From Sulfurimonas sp. HSL3-1 (GTDB lineage: Bacteria > Campylobacterota > Campylobacteria > Campylobacterales > Sulfurimonadaceae), in assembly GCF_039645995.1 (NCBI RefSeq), contig NZ_CP147920.1, positions 992,001 to 1,056,000 on the forward strand: a stretch of 64,000 bases of DNA, in the 5' to 3' direction. Within the stretch, counting starts at the first letter, position 1. Each line of letters begins with the position of its first letter. The position numbers and the translations under genes were made by a program. Of the stretch, positions 59,200 to 64,000 are shown one piece after another. Below the pieces are notes generated by a model. The model did no database searches, was not told where the DNA came from, and saw only the letters and a program-made list of their open reading frames with translations.

Positions 59200-59880
59200 A
59201 TGAATAAGAAGATACTCTGCATTCCGGCGGCCGCGTGGGGCGCGATGGCCGTCACCGCACTGCTCCTTTACTTTTTCCCGCAGATCGACATTGCCGTCAG
59301 CAGCCTGTTCTATACCCCCGGTGAGGGGTTCGTGCAGGGGGGCACCCTCTGGGAACGCTTCGTCTACCAGTCCGTGGGGGTAGTCCTCGCTATGGTCTAT
59401 GTCGCGGCACTGCTGCTGTGGCTCTATAACCGCATCAGTGGGCGGGCGCTGCTGGCATTGAGCGGGAAGAAGCTTCTTTATATACTGCTGGTAGCGGCAC
59501 TGGGAAGCGGCATCTTCGTCAACCTGGTGCTCAAGCAGAACTGGGGCCGTCCCCGTCCGGACCAGACGACGCTTTTCGGCAGCGACCGCCAGTTCACCCC
59601 GGCCTTCGTGATGAGCGATCAGCGGGGAAAATCCTTCAGCAGCGGACACACCTCCGGGGCATTCGCCCTGCTGGCGCTGATTTTCCTGGCGCGGCGGCAC
59701 CGCAAAACGGTTGCGTTAGCGGTCATCGCCTACGGTACGCTGGTTTCGCTGGCGCGCATCGCTGCGGGCGGCCACTTTTTCAGCGACGTGCTCGTTTCTA
59801 TTATGATCATGTACATCGTCTCCGGGGTGCTCTACGCGCGCTTCTTCGGATGCGATACTCTCTCCGCCGGACGGGAATAG
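59200..59880 (+). CDS. LpxF-like PAP2 phosphatase, first tandem copy
   Basis: 226 residues with six membrane helices. Start is the ATG just after TATAAT. Motif 1 is KQNWGRPRP near residue 121, motif 2 SFSSGHTSG near 145-154, motif 3 ARIAAGGHFFSDV near 185-197. The layout FPQIDIAVSSLFYTPGEGF, then KxxWGRxRP and GGHFFSDV, resembles the Francisella LpxF lipid A 4'-phosphatase type more than PgpB. It may remove phosphate from lipid A. The paralogue directly downstream shares order and spacing, so this is a tandem duplication. Confidence 0.75.
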   Translation: MNKKILCIPAAAWGAMAVTALLLYFFPQIDIAVSSLFYTPGEGFVQGGTLWERFVYQSVGVVLAMVYVAALLLWLYNRISGRALLALSGKKLLYILLVAALGSGIFVNLVLKQNWGRPRPDQTTLFGSDRQFTPAFVMSDQRGKSFSSGHTSGAFALLALIFLARRHRKTVALAVIAYGTLVSLARIAAGGHFFSDVLVSIMIMYIVSGVLYARFFGCDTLSAGRE

Positions 59881-59950
59881 GGCTTTTCCGGCGGCCTTCT
59901 GAGCACACTTCGGTTGCAGCTGGGTAACAGGCGTAGTTCCCTTCCGCCGT

Positions 59951-59956
59951 TATAAT
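59951..59956 (+). promoter_or_regulatory. -10 box of second LpxF-like gene, predicted leaderless
   Basis: TATAAT ends 6 bases before the ATG at 59963 and no ribosome site is present. Both tandem copies thus carry the same promoter-start geometry. Confidence 0.6.
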
Positions 59957-59962
59957 GCCGCC

Positions 59963-60631
59963 ATGATCAAAGTGCTCGCAACTATCCCTCTGTGGGGATG
60001 GACGGCCATGGCCGTCCTCTCTTTGCTTTTTTTTCTTTTTCCTCAGATCGATCTTGCGGTCGCAGCGCTCTTTTATGCCGGGCCCGACGGCTTTCCTGCC
60101 GCGAAAACCCTCGCCGAACAGGTTATCTACTACTCCGTGCCCTACGGCCTGATGGCGCTCTACGTCGGCGCCGTGCTTCTTTGGCTCTTCAATACCGCAT
60201 TTGGGCGCAGCGTCTGGCGTTTCACGGGCCGGAAACTGCTCTACGTACTGCTGGTGCTCGGCATCGGTTCCGGACTCATTGTTAACGCCCTTTTCAAGGA
60301 GCACTGGGGACGGGCCCGCCCGGCGGAAACGATGGAGTTCGGTGGCAAAAAGCAGTTCTCTCCCGCCTTCGTTCCTGTTGCCGGACAGGTGGGCAACTCC
60401 TTTAGCTGCGGGCACGCGTCGGGGGCCTTCGCCCTGCTGGCCTTCGCAAAACTCTCCCGGCGCCGCCGGCTCTGGAGCGCGATTGTCCTCGGCTACGGTC
60501 TCATCGTCGGTGCGGCCCGCATGGCGGCGGGCGGCCACTTCCTCAGCGACGTGGCGGTCTCGTTCTTCATTATGTACACGGCGACGGAGCTGCTCTACGC
60601 CGTACTGTTTCCCCCGAAGGAGTCCCCATGA
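59963..60631 (+). CDS. LpxF-like PAP2 phosphatase, second tandem copy
   Basis: 222 residues, six membrane helices. FPQIDLAVAALFYAGPDGFP opens it; motif 1 KEHWGRARP near residue 112, motif 2 SFSCGHASG near 145, motif 3 ARMAAGGHFLSDV near 190. Motif 2 has Cys where the first copy has Ser. It matches the LpxF style (FKDHWGRPRP in Francisella). Two copies in tandem suggests separate positions on lipid A (for example 1 and 4') or separate lipid substrates. It overlaps the following phosphatase gene by 4 bp. Confidence 0.75.
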   Translation: MIKVLATIPLWGWTAMAVLSLLFFLFPQIDLAVAALFYAGPDGFPAAKTLAEQVIYYSVPYGLMALYVGAVLLWLFNTAFGRSVWRFTGRKLLYVLLVLGIGSGLIVNALFKEHWGRARPAETMEFGGKKQFSPAFVPVAGQVGNSFSCGHASGAFALLAFAKLSRRRRLWSAIVLGYGLIVGAARMAAGGHFLSDVAVSFFIMYTATELLYAVLFPPKESP

Positions 60632-61257
60632 AACGTCCGTTACTCTCTCTGTTTGTTCTATTTGTTGCCGCCGCCGGCGGGCTGTATACCTGGTACGTCT
60701 ACGGACACTACCGTTTTGAGACGATCGACCCGGAGCGCGTCTACAAATCGGCGCTGATCGCCCCCGAACGGCTGGAAGACTTTCTGATCCCGCACCACAT
60801 CAAAACCGTCGTCGACCTGCTTGATCCGGGCATACAGGATGCCCTCAACCCGGCGCAGCAGAAGGAGATCGACGCCGAGGCGGCCGCGATCGCGCGGATC
60901 AACGAGACCTACGGTACGCAGATACGCCATGTCAACATCCCCTCCCGGCAGGTGCCGACAAAGGAGACGCTGACGCAGTTTTTCAAAGTCCTCGACGATA
61001 ACGCCTCCTACCCGGTACTGATTCACTGTTACCACGGCATGGGACGGGCGGTGATCTACAGCGCGCTCTACCGGATAGAGTACCTGAAGTGGCAGAATGA
61101 AAAGGCCCGAGAATGGACGCGTCCACTGCCGATTATGGTAGAATCCCGTCTTTATCACAGCAGCTTTGCCCGGGGACACTCCAAAGGAGATTTCCTGATC
61201 CATTATATGCCCAGACGCAAGGGGGAGGCAAGCACGCTGCATCACTTGGAGGGGTAG
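60628..61257 (+). CDS. Membrane-anchored HCX5R dual-specificity-type phosphatase
   Basis: 209 residues. A signal-anchor helix (~residues 4-22) is followed by a dual-specificity/tyrosine phosphatase fold with the catalytic loop IHCYHGMGRA (HCX5R; Cys near residue 134). The general acid is probably the Asp of LDDNASYP or VVDLLDPG. Similar folds dephosphorylate phosphatidylglycerophosphate or phosphoinositides as well as proteins. A 4-bp overlap with the second LpxF-like gene, and the following TrmA, makes it one transcript. With PAP2 enzymes upstream a lipid-phosphate substrate is attractive but unproven. Confidence 0.75.
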   Translation: MKRPLLSLFVLFVAAAGGLYTWYVYGHYRFETIDPERVYKSALIAPERLEDFLIPHHIKTVVDLLDPGIQDALNPAQQKEIDAEAAAIARINETYGTQIRHVNIPSRQVPTKETLTQFFKVLDDNASYPVLIHCYHGMGRAVIYSALYRIEYLKWQNEKAREWTRPLPIMVESRLYHSSFARGHSKGDFLIHYMPRRKGEASTLHHLEG

Positions 61258-61259
61258 GC

Positions 61260-62375
61260 ATGGAGTGTAGGCATTTCGGCCGTTGCGGCAGCTGCCGCTG
61301 GTATGAAGAGGGGTACGAGGGGCAGCTGACCAAGAAAGCAGAGGAGATCAAAGCTCTGTTCGCACCGCTTTATACGGGGGCATTCGATATCGCGCGTTCG
61401 GCGCCGGAAGGGTACCGTGCCCGTGCCGAGTTCAAGGTGTGGCACGTCGGTGACACCATGCACTTCGCCATGAACTCCATTGACCGTGAGGGCGTTGTGC
61501 TCCTTGAAGAGTGCCCGATGGTCACCGCACCCATCCAGGCCCTGATGTGGCCGCTGCTCGATGCGCTTAACGCCGCGCCCGGAATGGGGCGCAAACTCTT
61601 CGGGATGGATTTCCTGGCCGGCCGCGACGGCGACATCGCCGTCTCCATGCTCTACCATCGCAAACTCGACGATACGTGGAAGGCGCAGGCGGCGGAGCTT
61701 GCAACAAAGTTCGGCATCAGTATCATCGGGCGCAGCCGGAAGCAGAAAGAGGTGATCGGACGCGATCATGTCATCGAATCCGTCGACGTCGCTGAAAGGA
61801 CCTACCGTTTCAAGCAGATCGAGAACAGCTTTACCCAGCCCAATCCGGGGGTCAATGCCCAGATGATCGGATGGGCCCTGCAGCAGTTCGAGGGGCTTGG
61901 CGGCGACCTGTTGGAACTCTACTGCGGGGCGGGGAATTTTACAATCCCGTTCGCGTCGCGCTTTGACCGTGTTCTGGCGACGGAGATCTCCAAGTCCTCC
62001 ATCCACGCGGCGAAAACGAACATGGAGCTCAATGACGTGCACAACATCGATTTTGTGCGCATGAGCGCCGAGGAGTTCGTTCAGGCCCTCGACGGGGTGC
62101 GGGAATTCAACCGAATGAAGGGGATTGACCTGCCGAGCTACCGTCTCGATACGATCTTCGTCGACCCGCCGCGTGCAGGGATGGACGAGGCCTCCTGCGA
62201 TTTCGCCGCCCGGCATGAGCATATTCTCTACATCTCCTGCAATCCCGAAACGCTCAAGCGCGACCTGGAGTACCTGACGCGCACCCACCGCATCGAGGCG
62301 ATGGCGATGTTCGACCAGTTCCCCTACACACACCATATGGAAATGGGCGTCAAGTTGAAAAAAGCGGCACAATAG
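61260..62375 (+). CDS. trmA: tRNA (uracil-5-)-methyltransferase TrmA
   Basis: The ATG at 61260 with GGAGG upstream gives 371 residues; an in-frame ATG 49 codons earlier falls inside the phosphatase gene. The N-terminus MECRHFGRCGSCRWYE has three cysteines near the start. The methyltransferase core includes LLELYCGAGNFTIPFA (SAM loop, ~219-234), TIFVDPPRAGMDE near 300, and YISCNPETLKRDL near 325, with the nucleophile Cys in SCNPET. It makes m5U54 in tRNA. It is 2 bases from the phosphatase stop, so the two are co-transcribed. Confidence 0.93.
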   Translation: MECRHFGRCGSCRWYEEGYEGQLTKKAEEIKALFAPLYTGAFDIARSAPEGYRARAEFKVWHVGDTMHFAMNSIDREGVVLLEECPMVTAPIQALMWPLLDALNAAPGMGRKLFGMDFLAGRDGDIAVSMLYHRKLDDTWKAQAAELATKFGISIIGRSRKQKEVIGRDHVIESVDVAERTYRFKQIENSFTQPNPGVNAQMIGWALQQFEGLGGDLLELYCGAGNFTIPFASRFDRVLATEISKSSIHAAKTNMELNDVHNIDFVRMSAEEFVQALDGVREFNRMKGIDLPSYRLDTIFVDPPRAGMDEASCDFAARHEHILYISCNPETLKRDLEYLTRTHRIEAMAMFDQFPYTHHMEMGVKLKKAAQ

Positions 62376-62428
62376 AGGAGAGGGCAGCGCCCCCTTCCGG
62401 ATAAACCATACTATTTTGGTGTGGATAC

Positions 62429-62458
62429 TTGACAATGGCCTCCCGCCGGGAGTAAACT
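62429..62458 (+). promoter_or_regulatory. Promoter with embedded palindrome for the DUF4395-Rrf2 operon
   Basis: TTGACA (62429-62434) and TAAACT (62453-62458) are separated by 18 bases. The spacer contains CTCCC-GCC-GGGAG (62440-62452), a perfect inverted repeat. This is a typical position for a repressor operator, and an Rrf2-type regulator is encoded in the operon. Confidence 0.55.
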
Positions 62459-62506
62459 GTGATACTTTTATGATGGAGCCGAAAAGGCCCCGACAAAGGT
62501 TTTGCT

Positions 62507-62944
62507 ATGGCACAGGCTTGTCCCATTAACTTCACAGCGGCTGACAACACGGTCAGCCGGATCCTTTCGCTTTTGACGACGGGAATCGTTGCACTCTTTT
62601 TCCTGACGGGGGTGGCACCGCTGCTGTTCGCCCTCGGCGCGGACCTGCTGGTGCGCCTCCACGGCAACAAGCACTTCAGTCCGCTCTATCAGAGCGCTGT
62701 GCTTCTCAAGCGATTGATGCGCCTGCCGGAGCAGAAGGTCGACGGCGCGGCCAAGAGCGTGGCCGGCCATTTCGGGCTGCTGTTTATCCTGCTGCTGATC
62801 GTCGCGGCATCTCTGGGCCTGCAGCCGATGCTGGTGGCGGTCGCCTCTATCTACGTTCTTTGCCTGTTGATGGACGTCCTGTTCAATTTCTGCGTCGGCT
62901 GCAAAGTCTATTACCTCTATCGTCTGATCGGCGGGGCGGCGTAA
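62507..62944 (+). CDS. DUF4395 family membrane protein
   Basis: 145 residues. The conserved opening MAQACPINFTAADNTVSR (Cys-Pro-Ile-Asn) is followed by three to four membrane helices and the C-terminal FCVGCKVYYLYRLIGG, which carries a second paired cysteine set. DUF4395 has no assigned activity; its cysteines and genome context in other bacteria suggest redox or sulfur chemistry at the membrane. AAAGG lies 8 bases before the ATG. It overlaps the Rrf2 gene by one base. Confidence 0.8.
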   Translation: MAQACPINFTAADNTVSRILSLLTTGIVALFFLTGVAPLLFALGADLLVRLHGNKHFSPLYQSAVLLKRLMRLPEQKVDGAAKSVAGHFGLLFILLLIVAASLGLQPMLVAVASIYVLCLLMDVLFNFCVGCKVYYLYRLIGGAA

Positions 62945-63348
62945 TGGCGGGGATCTCGTCAAAAGGGGTCTACGCCCTTGCCGCTATGCACGTGCTCTCC
63001 CATGCGCCGCAGCAGCGTCCGATGCAGATACGCGAGATCGCCGCGATGACATCGATCTCCCACGGCTACCTCGAGCAGATCCTCTCCGGGTTGCGGCGCG
63101 CCGGTCTCGTGACGAGCATCCGCGGCGCCGCCGGGGGGTACCAGCTCGCCGGCCGGGCGGCGGAGATCACGGTGCTGGAGATCCTGGAAGCCCTGGAAGG
63201 GCCGCTGTGCCAGACGGAGGGGAATGTCGGTTCAAGCGTCATCCTCGAGGCATTTTGGGGGAGCATGAATGAAAAAATACGGGCGATTTTCGACATGAAA
63301 CTCTCCGATATCGACCAGCTTTACCAACCCTATCACTATGCCATTTGA
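62944..63348 (+). CDS. Rrf2 family transcriptional regulator
   Basis: 134 residues. The winged helix-turn-helix (SSKGVYALAAMHVLSHAP, REIAAMTSISHGYLEQILSGLRRAGLVTSIRGAAGGYQLA) fits Rrf2. Only a single cysteine (PLCQTEG) is present, so the three-cysteine Fe-S cluster site of IscR/NsrR is missing. It must sense something else or act by thiol chemistry. Its TAA-ATG overlap with DUF4395 shows shared translation, and a palindrome in the promoter is the obvious target. Confidence 0.85.
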   Translation: MAGISSKGVYALAAMHVLSHAPQQRPMQIREIAAMTSISHGYLEQILSGLRRAGLVTSIRGAAGGYQLAGRAAEITVLEILEALEGPLCQTEGNVGSSVILEAFWGSMNEKIRAIFDMKLSDIDQLYQPYHYAI

Positions 63349-63466
63349 TCACAACAACTGCGCTAACGCCCATTAATGGTTTCCGTTTAAGCAGAGGACG
63401 ACCCTGTTTATATTATGATAGTCTCATTGATTATTACCGCGCCTGTGTGGCCATCAAGGATGACCG

Positions 63467-64000
63467 ATGCCGTACCTCTCCATCATAGTGACCCTTCTGG
63501 TTGTAATCGTCCTGGCTGTCGTGGTTTCGGTCGTTGTGACGCGTCTGCGCAACCGCCACCATTTGGAGAACATGCGCGAAGCGGTCGAGCAGTCCAAATA
63601 CGCTGAAAAAAAGCCGTTGTCCAAACCCAAGGTAATGAAGGGTGCACAGCCGAATGTCGGCATCAAAGTGCTGCAAAGGGATGAAATCGCCGCAACCTCC
63701 GAAGCGGGCACACCTCCGGGCGCTGAAACCACGGCAGGGGAGCGCGGGGAGTTAGCGCCGCCCGAACAAGTCCCTGCCGAGGCGGCCGAACCCCTTTTTG
63801 TTCCTCGTCCCTATCCTCCTTTTAACAATGCCCGCGCCGTTGAGGAGTTCGGGCTTTCGCAGGAGGAGGCCAACAGCTTTATCGGCGAACTGGTCAGCCA
63901 GATCGAATCGGAACTTCCGGCGCTAGTGGCCGCTGTTACCGCGCTGGATATGGTCCGGGTCGAAGAGGCGATCCACAAGCTCAAAGGCTCGACGTCCAAT
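63467..64000 (+). CDS. Membrane-anchored HPt-domain protein (truncated by window end)
   Basis: The reading frame is open from ATG at 63467 to the end of the window without a stop (178 codons seen). It has an N-terminal membrane helix (~residues 4-25, IIVTLLVVIVLAVVVSVVV), a proline- and Glu-rich linker (~60-125) and the beginning of an HPt domain with LVSQIESELPALVAAV and the phospho-acceptor stretch VEEAIHKLKGSTSN, in which His is the likely phosphorylation site. HPt domains pass phosphate between receiver domains in phosphorelays. The downstream half is outside the window, so further domains are possible. Confidence 0.7.
   Translation, partial: MPYLSIIVTLLVVIVLAVVVSVVVTRLRNRHHLENMREAVEQSKYAEKKPLSKPKVMKGAQPNVGIKVLQRDEIAATSEAGTPPGAETTAGERGELAPPEQVPAEAAEPLFVPRPYPPFNNARAVEEFGLSQEEANSFIGELVSQIESELPALVAAVTALDMVRVEEAIHKLKGSTSN

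Noticed and set aside
1-64000. CRISPR array, insertion sequence or prophage
   Set aside because: No regularly spaced repeats, no transposase, and no phage structural or integrase catalytic gene is present; only an integrase-arm-like domain was seen.

Overview
The window is a dense, GC-rich piece of bacterial chromosome. Genes are tightly packed, 4-bp ATGA overlaps are common, and no gene-free stretch exceeds about 300 bases. There are no rRNA genes, no CRISPR array, no intact insertion sequence and no phage structural genes. Gene content (AcnB-type aconitase, FtsK, HtpG, BatABCD, a periplasmic cis/trans fatty-acid isomerase, DUF502, a YceI-like protein, a 7TMR-DISM GGDEF/EAL protein, RdxA-like nitroreductase, TrmA) and the reliance on -10 boxes without clear -35 boxes fit a free-living Campylobacterota member of the Sulfurimonas/Sulfurovum type with unusually high GC. 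The taxonomic call is inference; no rRNA or marker tree is available here.

Layout. 1-5.3 kb: two unrecognised genes, a small RcnB-like secreted protein behind a palindrome, then the batABCD (VWA/VWA/TPR/BatD) envelope-stress cluster. 5.3-15.3 kb: CHAD protein, an EEP nuclease/phosphatase and M3 oligopeptidase pair, YceI and DUF502, CYTH enzyme, a 30-residue membrane peptide, DUF4136 lipoprotein, Cti isomerase, macro-domain protein. 15.3-17.9 kb: a cyclic-di-GMP module whose first gene carries an integrase-arm-like N-terminus and whose second gene runs antisense into the 3' end of tRNA-Leu(CAA). 17.9-23 kb: ftsK and acnB. 23-45.6 kb: accessory stretch with two Tle1/DUF2235 hydrolases, a large GGDEF/EAL membrane protein, a transglutaminase/DUF350 pair, small secreted proteins, an ene-reductase, amidohydrolase, a DksA-like protein, a TSUP transporter, a Crp/Fnr-governed nitroreductase group, a CDGSH protein and an AT-rich lipoprotein. 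45.6-62.4 kb: htpG, then an almost unbroken minus-strand run from a GT39 glycosyltransferase down to truA (GT39, flippase-like, GT9, GT39, PAP2, glmU, coaBC, uppS, prepilin peptidase, lptF/G, truA), and on the plus strand two LpxF-like PAP2 paralogues, an HCX5R phosphatase and trmA. 62.4-64 kb: DUF4395 plus Rrf2 regulator and a membrane-anchored HPt protein cut by the window end.

How the parts fit. The 47.6-61.3 kb block is a cell-envelope factory: UDP-GlcNAc (GlmU), polyprenyl carrier (UppS), lipid phosphatases (three PAP2 enzymes), polyprenyl-sugar-using GT39 enzymes, a heptosyltransferase-like GT9 and an LPS export permease. Three cyclic-di-GMP proteins all have altered GGDEF signatures while two keep intact EAL residues, pointing to net cyclic-di-GMP degradation.

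Most notable observations: the integrase-arm/EAL fusion beside tRNA-Leu with its own half-site array; a set of six genes with the -10 box 5-8 bp before the ATG and no ribosome binding site (predicted leaderless mRNAs); several clean palindromes next to likely regulators (Crp/Fnr, Rrf2); and tandem LpxF-like phosphatases coupled to a tyrosine-type phosphatase.
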